A stretch of 24,096 nt of DNA from a virus. The notes beneath the pieces are model-generated. The model did no database searches and was not told the origin of the DNA. It saw nothing but the letters and a program-made list of their open reading frames with translations. This document shows positions 14,201-22,655 of this stretch, piece by piece. The number at the start of each line of letters is the position of its first letter. The stretch's first letter is position 1. The position numbers were made by a program, and so were the translations under genes. The stretch lies in the IMG/VR virus record IMGVR_UViG_3300034789_000989, positions 1-24,096 of that record; one strand, 5' to 3'.

Positions 14201-15737
14201 AATAACACGAAATACAGCTCTTGAAACAGTAGACTTAACATTAGAGAAGTTGAAGCAAGCTGCAGCAGATATGTCCTTTAAGGGTCAGATGGCACAAGCT
14301 TTTGAAGAGAGTTTTAGAGAGGGATTAAATAATGCGCTTTCTGGTTTAATTTCTGGAGAAATGACTTTCAAAGAAGCAATGATGTCTTTTATAAATACAA
14401 TTGCAGATGCAGCAATCCAAAGACTACAAGATATGCTAGTAGATGCCATAATGGAAGCAATATTCGGACCTGAAGAAGATATTGCTGAGAAAATGGAAAG
14501 AATTCTTAAAGAAGAAAAAATGTCCTCAAAAGTTGGAGAAGCTATAGAAGAGGGCGGAAATAATATGGCTAAAAAACTGGATGACGTTTTAAGCCAAGAA
14601 ATACAAACTCGAGTCAAAGTTGAATGCTGTGAAAGCGGCGGAATAGATGGTGAAACTGCAGCAAAAGCTGGCAAAACTATACTAAGTATTGCAGGAGTAG
14701 CTGGAGCAGGTTACTTACTTATGAAAGGTATGAGCGGATCCGGCGGAGGTAAAATGGAAGTTAAGTTACCGAGTATGAATGTTCCTATGCCTGGAGGCCA
14801 AACAGCTGACTTTGGGTATACAACGCACGAAGGTCGTGAAATTGAAGAAGTAAAAGTAACTGCTAAAAGAGCAACAATGACTTTTGGAGAAAGAGTACTT
14901 GAATTTTTTACCGGAGCCGCTTCCGGAGTGGGAGAATTTTTTAAGTTTATATTCAGCGGTTTTAAGCTGCCTCAAATTGGAAATGATGGCTATAACTATG
15001 CCGGTATTAGTAGTGCAGGCATTGATAGACAAATTGACGATATTGCAGGAGGAACCCCACAGCAAGGCGGTATTTTTGGTTGGATAAAAAAGTTTTTTGG
15101 AACAATAGGAGAAGGAGCCAGTAATTTATTTGAATGGTTTAAAGGATTATTTGGAAGTAAAGAAGACACAAAGGGATTGAGTCTTATGGCTTTTGCAGCT
15201 GATCTTCTCGGGAGTACCGAAGGAGAAGGAACAGGTATGGCAGGGATGTTTATGAACATGATAAATATGTTCAAAGGACTGTTTGGAGGAGGCGGAATGG
15301 GCGGTGGCGCCGGTGGTGGAGGTGGTGCAGGCGGAGAAGGCTTCTTCGCTTCAATAGCTTCATTTTTCTCCGGACTGTTTGGAGGAGGAGCAAGATACGG
15401 CGGAATTATGGAACCTCCTAAAGGCTATAGAGCAGGAGGAATAGCCTATGGACCTTCTAGAGGCTATCCAGCTATGCTTCATGGAAAAGAAGCAGTAGTT
15501 CCTTTGCCTCATGGTAATAAAATTCCTGTAGAAATAAAAGGAGCCGGAGGGCAACAAAATAATATTGGAATAACTGTAAATATTGCATCTGATGGAAGCT
15601 CTAGTGTGAGCCAAGACAGTCCACAATCAGAACAAGAGGGCAAGACTCTAGCAACAGCAATTTCTGCGGCAGTTACACAAGAACTTATAAAGCAAAGAAG
15701 AGCAGGCGGAATGTTAAGTCCGTACGGAGCAGCATAA
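11220..15737 (+). CDS. Tape measure protein
   Basis: A 1505-residue protein, by far the longest in the tail region after the chaperones, as expected of the tape measure that sets tail length and is ejected ahead of the DNA. By the common 0.15 nm per residue rule the tail would be roughly 220 nm (inference). Features in order: a basic start; hydrophobic segments near 64-88 (GAYAALAASLFAVSAAFNFL), 271-300, 445-480 and 1153-1172; a tape-measure domain around 90-250; long helical/coiled-coil regions (about 690-1130); and a Gly-rich C-terminus (about 1355-1385) followed by GYRAGGIAYGPSRGYPAMLHG and EAVVPLPHG, a C-terminal block I recall from other tape measures. No peptidase or lysozyme motif was recognised. 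ATG overlaps the chaperone stop by one base. Confidence 0.92.
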   Translation: MAKKIQIDIEVNGKMQKATVSAKKLNKALQDTSDSAQQTDRNIKGTAQASSNASKNFSKMSQGMGGLVGAYAALAASLFAVSAAFNFLKRAGELKSLQAGQVAYASATGTSLSALTENIIQATNAQIAFRDAAQAAAIGTAAGLGADQLERLGKAAADASQVLGRDVTDSFNRLIRGVTKAEPELLDELGIILRLENATNIYASALNKNAKELTAFERSQAVANDVLAQAEDKYGRILDITGRSPNQYAQLGKAFDDLVMKVQKLVDVVAGPLAKVLQDTPALAIASFLLLLRGPLAALGINFQDMAANASTSAAKQVNALKAVKLEAARAAKSVKVLRQEFATQAGAASALNPDSKVLERASQGKMRGADFANLDKALKSAEAQYAKHGRVTTGIFKGMSIDIVRSVDAAFLEMQRAQDVTVTKTKVATTQIKLMYTKVATAIKVAGAAILNFGTKILRFAGYVGIAVTIYEVFKDLLFGTEEAADAASRGLEQQRRTIEKVTGDLEHFAEIQGILAENSKGLSGFGNIGNALGNLTGSTLTTAIGDLKEYGRIQDQIAKEEAMRSGRTNNMKDMFGDYVGGKLGDLFGFGDELLFGTEQTEATENAKKTFNEIRNAIISVEKETGRTMVTFTKLKEMLANPDQYPTEDIEAYIKRAQDLGKQLSEYPRIAQTASQSLLNFRNSIAPVTEAQQTINDLQAQVDAIFSPAEQGETFLTQEEIDKMNELKDQIKLVADFRDRAHRATMRQLATQLKLTNEVVGESQADKAIREAQNAITQNADKQLDIQEKIKDIVVTKRGLAGELTAEDIQQLEVLGAQFAVEQKLKGILEEKLALEQELKPLRDSETAANVEQKRLQNLQQLVNLEQKKMGYVKEQADALETVLNARFDRALMSARSAGGHMDPRKEQAARIKLEEHLVKIKTAQINREFKMKMTTLTMEEKNLKVRNKLAKIQYQIAVKENPELADQATLAMFDAIDKSISETARLGRETAEITRNTALETVDLTLEKLKQAAADMSFKGQMAQAFEESFREGLNNALSGLISGEMTFKEAMMSFINTIADAAIQRLQDMLVDAIMEAIFGPEEDIAEKMERILKEEKMSSKVGEAIEEGGNNMAKKLDDVLSQEIQTRVKVECCESGGIDGETAAKAGKTILSIAGVAGAGYLLMKGMSGSGGGKMEVKLPSMNVPMPGGQTADFGYTTHEGREIEEVKVTAKRATMTFGERVLEFFTGAASGVGEFFKFIFSGFKLPQIGNDGYNYAGISSAGIDRQIDDIAGGTPQQGGIFGWIKKFFGTIGEGASNLFEWFKGLFGSKEDTKGLSLMAFAADLLGSTEGEGTGMAGMFMNMINMFKGLFGGGGMGGGAGGGGGAGGEGFFASIASFFSGLFGGGARYGGIMEPPKGYRAGGIAYGPSRGYPAMLHGKEAVVPLPHGNKIPVEIKGAGGQQNNIGITVNIASDGSSSVSQDSPQSEQEGKTLATAISAAVTQELIKQRRAGGMLSPYGAA

Positions 15738-18700
15738 ATGTCAACAACAGTTTCAGCAACAGCACCCTCTAGCCCGTCAATTGGAGACTTATGGTTCGAT
15801 AGTGTAAACCTTAGACTCTTTGTATATTACAATGATGGTAGTAGTGCTCAATGGGTAATAACAGGTCCTACAGGTGCAGCAGGGCCGACTGGAAGCACGG
15901 GACCTCAAGGTAGTACTGGACCTCAAGGCCCTCAAGGCCCTCAAGGAGCCACGGGACCTGCTGGTCCATCTGGAACTACTGGGCCGCAAGGTAATACTGG
16001 CGCAGTAGGACCACAAGGAGCTGATGGACCTGCCGGACCAGCAGGAAATACTGGTCCCGCAGGGCCTACAGGACAAACAGGAGCTACTGGTGCCGCAGGG
16101 CCTCAAGGAGCAACTGGACCTCAAGGGCCTACTGGGGATGACGGACCCGCTGGGCCACAAGGACCAGCAGGAAATACTGGTCCCGCAGGACCACAAGGAC
16201 CTGCTGGAACGGATGGAAATACAGGACCCGCTGGGCCGATCGGAGCCACTGGACCCACTGGACTAACCGGACCACAAGGACCTGCAGGACCTCAAGGACC
16301 TGCAGGGGACGATGGACCTATAGGGCCTCAAGGTGTTCCTGGGCCTCAAGGAGCTACTGGACTAACTGGTGCGAATGGTGCAGATGGTGCAGATGGACCT
16401 CAAGGACCACAAGGACCAACTGGATTTACTGGAGCAACTGGACCCGCTGGACCCGCTGGACCTCAAGGGCCCCAAGGAGCTGATGGGCCACAAGGACCAA
16501 CTGGTTTAACTGGTGCAACTGGACCCGCTGGAGCAGACGGAGCGGATGGGGCTGACGGAGCAACTGGACCTCAAGGAGCCGTTGGACCTGCTGGACCTGC
16601 CGGACCTGCTGGAGCAGATGGAAATGACGGAGCAACTGGACCCGCTGGACCTGCCGGACCTGCTGGACCCACTGGCAATGATGGACCTGCTGGACCAACG
16701 GGACCCGCTGGACCTGCTGGACCCGCTGGACCTCAAGGAGCAACTGGACCTCAAGGACCTCAAGGAGCTGATGGACCTGCCGGACCTGCTGGACCTACAG
16801 GAGCTGCAGGCGCAGATGGAGCAGATGGAGCAGATGGTGCTCAAGGCGGAATTGGCCCCCAAGGACCTACAGGACCGATTGGAGCCACTGGTGCTCAAGG
16901 AGCTCAAGGAGAAAGAGGCTTTCCAGGACAAACAGGAGCACAAGGACCCGCAGGAGCAGACGGTAATACAGGACCTCAAGGTCCTGCAGGAGTTGATGGA
17001 GATGGATTCACTGGAGGAACCTATAATTCTTCTACAGGTGTAATAACATTTACATCCAACGATGGAATTGGATTTAGTACTGGGGATGTTCGAGGAGCTC
17101 AAGGACCTCAAGGACCTCAAGGGCCCGCAGGTACAAATGGTCAAAACGGTAATACAGGTCCTCAAGGAGCTACTGGAGCTACCGGGCAAACAGGTCCACA
17201 AGGACCTGCAGGCGATGGATTTACTGGAGGATCTTATAGCTCCTCTACAGGCATTGTAACATTTACTTCTAATGATGGAATTGGTTTCACTACAGGAGAT
17301 TTAAGAGGCGATGGAAATAGAGGTATTTCTTCCGCAACTGTAAACTCTAGTGATGATTTAATTCTTACACTAGCCGATAATACAAATATTAATGCAGGAA
17401 GCGTTGTTGGGCCTCAAGGCCCTCAAGGTCCTCAAGGAGTAACAGGACAAACCGGAGCAACGGGACAACAAGGGTTACAAGGTCTTACAGGGAGTACAGG
17501 CCCCGCAGGTCCACAAGGGGCCACGGGGGATGGATTCACTGGAGGAACCTATAATTCTTCTACAGGTATTGTAACATTTACTTCTAATGATGGAATTGGT
17601 TTCAATACTGGAGATTTAAGAGGAGATGGGAACAGGGGTATAAGCTCTGCTACTGTCGATTCTAATGACGATTTAATTCTTACTCTAGCAGACAGCTCTA
17701 CTGTAAATGCAGGAAATGTAACTGGCCCGCAAGGACCGACTGGAGCGGCTGGAGCAAATGGAGCGGGCTTTACTGGGGCTACTTACTCTAATACTACAGG
17801 TGCTGTAACATTTACTTCTAATGATGGACTTGGCTTTTCAACAGGAGATTTAAGAGGCCCTCAAGGGGCAGCCGGAGCAGATGGGGTTGATGGACAAAAT
17901 TTAATAGAGTTTGATGTTGCTCCAAATAGTACAAGCACAGCATTTTCTTTTACTGGAGCAGGCTTTACTTCATCCACAGATAATCCCACTTTATACTTAC
18001 AAAGAGGTCTAACGTATCATGTAGACTTATTCGATGCAGGTCTTCCTTTAGCAAATACACACTGGACTGCTTCACCTAACGAAGCTGCTGACTATACTAC
18101 TTTATTTGGACAAAGCACAGGAATAAGTGATGGAAGCGCAACATTATTAAATCCAATATCAGGAACCGCACAGTTTACGACGTATAATAGCGTTCCTTCT
18201 TTATATGTTACAACCACTTTTTCACAAGGTCAACAAAGTGGGGCACATACTCGTCGAGGTTGGGCATACTCAAATGAATTTACAGCTCCGGCCGGTACAG
18301 TACTACAGTTTGATGTAACTTCTTCAGGACATACCTCTGATTATGAGTCAGTTAACGCAATAAGTCTTATAGACTATACAAATAACTCATATAATATTTT
18401 ATTTAATAGACTAAGCTCTAATACTGCGTTAAATAGTAACGGAACTAAAACTTTTACAATACAGAACGCAGGTACCTTTCGTATAATGCTTGCAAGTGGT
18501 GGAAAAAGAGCCTCTGGAGGGTTCTCGTCTTCAAACTATACTTTTTCCATGCATTTCTATAATCTTTCCATATCAAATGGCCATCCTATTTGGTTTCAAA
18601 CCTCCTCTGGAGCATACAATGCTTCAAATGTTTTAGGAACTTCAGATGGAGTTACAAATAATGGTGCGAGTAGCGGAACTTTAATTTACAAAGTGCCAAT

Positions 18701-19271
18701 GAACGCACCTAGTACGCTCTACTATGTCTGTCAAAATCATTCAGCAATGGCAGGCACAATCTATACAACTGATGCGGCGAGCGGAGGGAGCAGCAGCTCT
18801 AGTATCACAGATGGTACGAAAACTTTAGATTTTGACTCCAGTAATAATCTGCAAGCAAATACTCATTTATTACCTGATACAAATGCAACTTATGATTTAG
18901 GAAGTTCAACTAAAAAATGGAGAGATCTCTACTTAGATAGTGCTTCTTTACACTTAGGAAGTACTGAAATCTCTATAAATTCTTCATCTGAGTTAGTTCT
19001 TCCTGCAATTCAAATGACAGGTCATATGATTCCTGATACTAATGCAGCGTATGATTTAGGTAATGCTGAATATAAAATCCGTCATCTGTTTCTTTCTGAC
19101 AACACTATTTATTCTGATAGTGGAACAATGAAAGTGGCACAACACCAGTCAGGAGGTACTCCTCAAACACCTACAAAACTTATGACTTTTGCACAAATAA
19201 AACAAATTGCCGCAGCATCTCCGGATTATGCAGCATTCCAAGCAGCTATTGCAGCTCTTGACGATAGTTAA
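15738..19271 (+). CDS. Collagen-like tail fibre with split cupredoxin-like module
   Basis: A 1177-residue mosaic fibre. Residues 1-42 are a short head module ([13 protein letters not shown]). Residues 43 to about 421 are uninterrupted Gly-X-Y triplets, mostly GPQ, GPA, GAT and GAD, with one GER as the only basic triplet. About 421-707 alternates four copies of a [12 protein letters not shown]-type beta module with short collagen stretches and two [11 protein letters not shown] modules. About 719-1014 resembles a cupredoxin-like domain with possible ligands His949, Cys998, His1001 and Met1004, interrupted by about 130 residues. The end carries two [10 protein letters not shown]-type fibre repeats and an Ala-rich tail; no S74 chaperone domain is seen. 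It starts immediately after the tape measure stop. Role: probably trimeric receptor or surface-binding fibre. Confidence 0.88.
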   Translation: MSTTVSATAPSSPSIGDLWFDSVNLRLFVYYNDGSSAQWVITGPTGAAGPTGSTGPQGSTGPQGPQGPQGATGPAGPSGTTGPQGNTGAVGPQGADGPAGPAGNTGPAGPTGQTGATGAAGPQGATGPQGPTGDDGPAGPQGPAGNTGPAGPQGPAGTDGNTGPAGPIGATGPTGLTGPQGPAGPQGPAGDDGPIGPQGVPGPQGATGLTGANGADGADGPQGPQGPTGFTGATGPAGPAGPQGPQGADGPQGPTGLTGATGPAGADGADGADGATGPQGAVGPAGPAGPAGADGNDGATGPAGPAGPAGPTGNDGPAGPTGPAGPAGPAGPQGATGPQGPQGADGPAGPAGPTGAAGADGADGADGAQGGIGPQGPTGPIGATGAQGAQGERGFPGQTGAQGPAGADGNTGPQGPAGVDGDGFTGGTYNSSTGVITFTSNDGIGFSTGDVRGAQGPQGPQGPAGTNGQNGNTGPQGATGATGQTGPQGPAGDGFTGGSYSSSTGIVTFTSNDGIGFTTGDLRGDGNRGISSATVNSSDDLILTLADNTNINAGSVVGPQGPQGPQGVTGQTGATGQQGLQGLTGSTGPAGPQGATGDGFTGGTYNSSTGIVTFTSNDGIGFNTGDLRGDGNRGISSATVDSNDDLILTLADSSTVNAGNVTGPQGPTGAAGANGAGFTGATYSNTTGAVTFTSNDGLGFSTGDLRGPQGAAGADGVDGQNLIEFDVAPNSTSTAFSFTGAGFTSSTDNPTLYLQRGLTYHVDLFDAGLPLANTHWTASPNEAADYTTLFGQSTGISDGSATLLNPISGTAQFTTYNSVPSLYVTTTFSQGQQSGAHTRRGWAYSNEFTAPAGTVLQFDVTSSGHTSDYESVNAISLIDYTNNSYNILFNRLSSNTALNSNGTKTFTIQNAGTFRIMLASGGKRASGGFSSSNYTFSMHFYNLSISNGHPIWFQTSSGAYNASNVLGTSDGVTNNGASSGTLIYKVPMNAPSTLYYVCQNHSAMAGTIYTTDAASGGSSSSSITDGTKTLDFDSSNNLQANTHLLPDTNATYDLGSSTKKWRDLYLDSASLHLGSTEISINSSSELVLPAIQMTGHMIPDTNAAYDLGNAEYKIRHLFLSDNTIYSDSGTMKVAQHQSGGTPQTPTKLMTFAQIKQIAAASPDYAAFQAAIAALDDS
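15864..17000 (+). repeat. Collagen-type coding repeat region
   Basis: About 126 consecutive Gly-X-Y codon triplets, built at DNA level from shuffled 9-bp units such as GGACCTCAA, GGACCTGCT and GGAGCAACT. The region is more GC-rich than its surroundings. Its internal similarity makes length change by slippage or recombination likely, and short-read assembly here may be unreliable. Confidence 0.9.
17001..17859 (+). repeat. Four GFTGG-type modules in the fibre, with an identical 39-bp pair
   Basis: Four copies of a roughly 32-residue beta module begin near 17001, 17214, 17529 and 17763. The first and third share an identical 39-bp stretch (17001-17039 and 17529-17567). Two copies of a second module ([11 protein letters not shown], then DDLILTLAD) occur near 17308 and 17622. 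The pattern indicates segment duplication inside the fibre gene. Confidence 0.85.
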
Positions 19272-19282
19272 GGAGTAACTAA

Positions 19283-19822
19283 ATGTCCTTTAATTTTCCA
19301 GATAATCCTAGTAATGGAGATTCAGTTACACACTTAGGAATAACTTATGTATACAATTCTTCTATTCCTGCTTGGACGGTTGATACTGCAAGTGCAGGTC
19401 AGTCTGGCAGCTCTTATGGAAATAAATTTGTAATGGTAATTCCGCAAGATGCAATATCATCAGGAACGCCCGCATATGAAACATTTATAACTTTTGATAG
19501 AGGCTTTGGGCGTAGCGTTAAGCATCGAGTTTTAACTGCTCAATTTGGAGATGGATACGATCAAACTCTTACTGATGGAGTTAATACAAAAAATGATACT
19601 TTTTCAGCAACTTTTAAAAATAGACTTGCTTATGAAATTAATCTTATTTCAGACTTTTTAGACTTACGAGCTGCAAAAGAATTTGAAATTAGAGTGCCAA
19701 ATAGAACTGGTATAGAAATTATGTATGTAAGACCTAAAAGCTATAGTATTACATATGACTATGATCAATTTCACACTCTGACTGCTCAACTAACTAGAAT
19801 TTACACACCTAGAACTACTTAA
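19283..19822 (+). CDS. Minor tail protein, lambda gpM-like
   Basis: A 179-residue protein. Residues about 66-179 match the gpM pattern, with RVLTAQFGDGYDQTLTDGVN (83-102) being the typical core and a C-terminal YDYDQFHTLTAQLTRIY. Residues 1-33 are an extra segment (FPDNPSNGDSVTH, ending PAW) resembling the fibre's own N-terminal module. GpM belongs to the lambda tail-tip assembly set that builds the initiator complex with L, K, I and J; those genes follow directly here. GGAG at 19272-19275 precedes ATG 19283. Length exceeds lambda gpM (about 109 residues) mainly because of the N-terminal addition and a linker. Confidence 0.83.
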   Translation: MSFNFPDNPSNGDSVTHLGITYVYNSSIPAWTVDTASAGQSGSSYGNKFVMVIPQDAISSGTPAYETFITFDRGFGRSVKHRVLTAQFGDGYDQTLTDGVNTKNDTFSATFKNRLAYEINLISDFLDLRAAKEFEIRVPNRTGIEIMYVRPKSYSITYDYDQFHTLTAQLTRIYTPRTT

Positions 19823-19823
19823 T

Positions 19824-21662
19824 ATGGCTACTTTTAATTACTATTTTGAGCTTGGTGATGTACCTGCAGGAACTTACGGGTATCATCCTCCTATTGCAGA
19901 TGCTTCATCTAATTATACCGTAATTATGAAAACTGGCGATACTGTAAATATTCGTACAGTATTTACAGGATCCGCAACTGACGCTAATGCAATAACATAT
20001 ATTCCAGCGCCAAATAATGATTCAGGATTAAATGATCCCGACGCAACAGGAACCCCGGGACTAGACACAACTTGGACACTTACTGCCACTGATAATACTG
20101 ATTATTATGCTAGATGGTTTTGGTTCACTTCTAGAACAGGAGGTGGATCTCTATCTCCGGCGGCTCAGTTATCAACTAGAATTTTAATTCTTCCAGATGC
20201 TTTTGGATTTACGGGCCTACCTAATTTTATAGGACCTGGAGGAGTAGAAGATATAGAAATAACAATGCCGGATGATTTGGAGCCCTTTTTAGATGGCACC
20301 TTTAATACTGGTGATTATGATGGACCTGTAGGAGGTCCAGAAAAGTTTTATTGGAAAATTACTACAGATGCAAATGCAACTCAACTAGCTCCTGTTAATT
20401 CTTTTGCACGTAGGACAGGAATTATAACTGCCCCTAAAAATGGCACTACAATTAATATTCGACCTAGCCAAACTTGCCCTTTGGCAACCTACTATCTTAG
20501 TTTATACCACTTTAATACAACACCTCAATTTGTAAATGGGGCTGCTACTCCTTCTACAACTGCAGGACAAGCAACTTTAATCCAGACTTCATCATTCACA
20601 GTAGCTACAGACCCTTATATTGCAATAAGGCAATCTCAGCAGCAGTCAATTGATGATGCTTTAATAGAATTATTTGAAGTAACACTTCCAAGTGGTACTA
20701 TTTTGTATTTACATAATGGACTTGATTATGATGCTGGAACGATTGGTGAAAATATTTATTTTCCAAATGAGCTTGGAAATACATTAAATGAATATTTAGC
20801 CTTTCCAATTGAAATTACAGGAATATCACATACTTCTCAAGGATCTAGTAATCGTCCTTCGCTAAGAATGGCAAATATACCTCAATTAGCAGGAGGAAGA
20901 GGAAACAATGCAAATGGAGTAGAAGATGAACAAACAATTTATAATGTTCTCCAAAGTGAAGGTCTTTTTACTGCCGATGATTTAGTTAATACTAAAGTAG
21001 TTTATAGAAGTACTCTTTTTAAACATACATTCAGAGTAGGAGATACTCCTCAAGTACCTACAGAATTTCCTAAAGGTACTTATTACGTAGAAAGAGTCCA
21101 TCAAGAAGATAATGTATTTGTCAACTATGAACTTGTAAGTCCTGCGGATATGGAGGGATTAGTAATTCCTGCAAGATTTGCAGTTGGAAAGTACTGTGCT
21201 TGGGAGTATCAAGGACTTCTTCATGGTAGAGGAGGTTGTCCTGTTCCTGCAAATGCTTTTAGTCTTTGGATTGATGAGAACGATAGATTAATTGCAACTA
21301 GTGCTGCGGGCAGCGGAATTTCAACTTGGGCTTCCGCTACAACTTATGAGAGCGGGATAACAAATGGAACAGGTATTGGAGACAAAGTAAGAAGGGTAAA
21401 CCCTAGCACTAATGGTTGGCAATTTTATGAGTGCGTTATTACAAATTCTGGTAGGGAACCAGAAAAATACCCTACCTATTGGAAGCGTTTAGATGTTTGT
21501 GGTAAAAAACTAAGCTCTTGTAAAGTTAGATTTCAAACAAGACATAGTGCAGTACATAATACACTTGCAGCAGGTAGTTTAATACCAGATGATGAAACAC
21601 ATAGAAATTCTGCAGAACCTTTACCTTTTGGAGGCTTTCCAGGATCTCAAAAGTTTAGATGA
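19824..21662 (+). CDS. Minor tail protein, lambda gpL-like with N-terminal extension and inserted domain
   Basis: A 612-residue protein; lambda gpL is about 232. The gpL-like core begins near residue 270 (SIDDALIELFEVTLPSGT) and continues through YLAFPIEITGIS. Four cysteines match the iron-sulfur ligands known for lambda gpL: Cys458 (YCAWEYQG), Cys472 (GGCPVP), Cys559 and Cys566 (VCGKKLSSCKVRF). The end LPFGGFPGSQKFR is typical. Residues 1 to about 265 are an added beta-rich region, probably two Ig-like domains. Between Cys472 and Cys559 sits an inserted module (about 498-556) with W...TTYESG and YPTYWKRL, resembling carbohydrate-binding type 5/12 folds. It works with M, K, I and J at the tail tip. 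It begins 1 bp after the gpM stop and ends in an ATGA overlap. Confidence 0.83.
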   Translation: MATFNYYFELGDVPAGTYGYHPPIADASSNYTVIMKTGDTVNIRTVFTGSATDANAITYIPAPNNDSGLNDPDATGTPGLDTTWTLTATDNTDYYARWFWFTSRTGGGSLSPAAQLSTRILILPDAFGFTGLPNFIGPGGVEDIEITMPDDLEPFLDGTFNTGDYDGPVGGPEKFYWKITTDANATQLAPVNSFARRTGIITAPKNGTTINIRPSQTCPLATYYLSLYHFNTTPQFVNGAATPSTTAGQATLIQTSSFTVATDPYIAIRQSQQQSIDDALIELFEVTLPSGTILYLHNGLDYDAGTIGENIYFPNELGNTLNEYLAFPIEITGISHTSQGSSNRPSLRMANIPQLAGGRGNNANGVEDEQTIYNVLQSEGLFTADDLVNTKVVYRSTLFKHTFRVGDTPQVPTEFPKGTYYVERVHQEDNVFVNYELVSPADMEGLVIPARFAVGKYCAWEYQGLLHGRGGCPVPANAFSLWIDENDRLIATSAAGSGISTWASATTYESGITNGTGIGDKVRRVNPSTNGWQFYECVITNSGREPEKYPTYWKRLDVCGKKLSSCKVRFQTRHSAVHNTLAAGSLIPDDETHRNSAEPLPFGGFPGSQKFR

Positions 21663-21982
21663 AAACTATTAAGAAACACTTTGAAGATTGGGCACCAAAA
21701 GAAGCGTGTGGCGTTTTTATAGATAATTTTAGATTTTTAGGGTGTAAAAATATTTCTTCAGAAGACAATGTTTTTTGCTTTTGTCCTGAGGAGTACTTTA
21801 ATATTTTACGACAATATGAAATAGAAGGAATTGTTCATAGTCACGTTAATGAATCAAATAGTCCTTCAGAAGCTGATATAAATACGTGTAATGCAATGAG
21901 TATACCTTACTACATATATTCTTATCCAACAATGGAACTAAATGTAGTCTTACCAAAATTAACTATAGGAGCTAGAAAATGA
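21659..21982 (+). CDS. Tail-tip JAB/MPN metalloprotease-like protein (gpK N-domain type)
   Basis: A 107-residue protein with a JAMM metal site: Glu16 (PKEACGVF), His60 and His62 (GIVHSHV), then Ser70 and Asp73 (SPSEAD). Lambda gpK carries such a JAB domain followed by an NlpC/P60 cell-wall peptidase domain; here only the JAB part is present and the next gene begins at once. It may help process or assemble the tail tip. Both ends overlap neighbours in ATGA form, so it is strongly coupled with L and I. Absence of a frameshift or second domain is visible in the sequence; the functional meaning is inferred. Confidence 0.85.
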   Translation: MKTIKKHFEDWAPKEACGVFIDNFRFLGCKNISSEDNVFCFCPEEYFNILRQYEIEGIVHSHVNESNSPSEADINTCNAMSIPYYIYSYPTMELNVVLPKLTIGARK

Positions 21983-22644
21983 GAAGAAAAATAGTCTTTG
22001 AAGGAGAATTAGGCGAAAAATTCGGAAAAGAAACTTATATAGACGCATCCTCTTTTGGAGATGTTATTAGATGTTTTTCTGCAAATTTTGATAATTTTAA
22101 GCAATATTTATTAGATTGTGATAAAAGACAGATTGCTTTTATATGTAAAGTAAATAACGTTGCTATTAGTGAAAAAGAACTTCCTTTACGATATGGGGAA
22201 GGAGATATGGTTATAACTCCAGTACCTGCAGGTGCCTTTATAAAAGGAATCATAAAAGCAGTAGCCGGAGTAGTTTTAGTTATTGTTGGGGCGATTACTG
22301 GCAATGTTCAGTTAATGATACAAGGGGGAATGATGGCTTTCTCAGGTATTGCAGAGCATTTAGCACCTGATCCCCTTGGAGACCCTAAAGATCCAGACCC
22401 TGACTACTTATACTCAGGAACAGCTCAATTAATATTAGAAACTGATCCTATTCCTATTTGTTATGGTAGAATGAGAGTTCCCGCTAAACCAATAAGTTTT
22501 GATATACGTACAAATACTACAGCAATTTCTGTAAATGCTGCATCGTCTGATAATTTAAAAGGCGCAAGAGGCGGAAGTTCTAGAAATGCAAGCATGGGTA
22601 AATATACTGCGGCAATCGCTGCCGTTACAGAAATTAGCGCGTGA
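21979..22644 (+). CDS. Tail assembly protein, lambda gpI-like
   Basis: A 221-residue protein. The first 82 residues form a ubiquitin-like alpha-beta region ending in GDMVITPVPAGA. A hydrophobic segment follows (about 87-108, IIKAVAGVVLVIVGAI), then a Asp/Pro-rich linker (129-142) and the typical TDPIPICYGRMRVP stretch. This order is characteristic of gpI in lambda-like tails, an assembly factor for the tail tip acting with J, K and L. The last 40 residues are Ser/Ala/Gly-rich. It overlaps the JAB gene by 4 bp and is followed 11 bp later by the J-like gene. Confidence 0.83.
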   Translation: MRRKIVFEGELGEKFGKETYIDASSFGDVIRCFSANFDNFKQYLLDCDKRQIAFICKVNNVAISEKELPLRYGEGDMVITPVPAGAFIKGIIKAVAGVVLVIVGAITGNVQLMIQGGMMAFSGIAEHLAPDPLGDPKDPDPDYLYSGTAQLILETDPIPICYGRMRVPAKPISFDIRTNTTAISVNAASSDNLKGARGGSSRNASMGKYTAAIAAVTEISA

Positions 22645-22655
22645 AGGTAAACTAG

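Noticed and set aside
14285-14674. Reverse-strand 129-codon frame inside the tape measure gene
   Set aside because: It lies wholly within a strongly supported forward gene, has no ribosome site and no recognisable protein features.
15864-17000. Short repeats with spacer-like regularity considered as a CRISPR or tandem-repeat array
   Set aside because: The periodicity is 9 bp and follows Gly-X-Y codons in one open frame; there are no constant repeats with unique spacers.
16506-17201. Long reverse-strand open frame of 231 codons opposite the collagen region, plus similar forward shadows
   Set aside because: They are low-complexity products (Ser/Cys/Arg or Leu/Asp rich) forced by the GGA-CCT-CAA codon repeats of the fibre gene and have no ribosome site or family resemblance.
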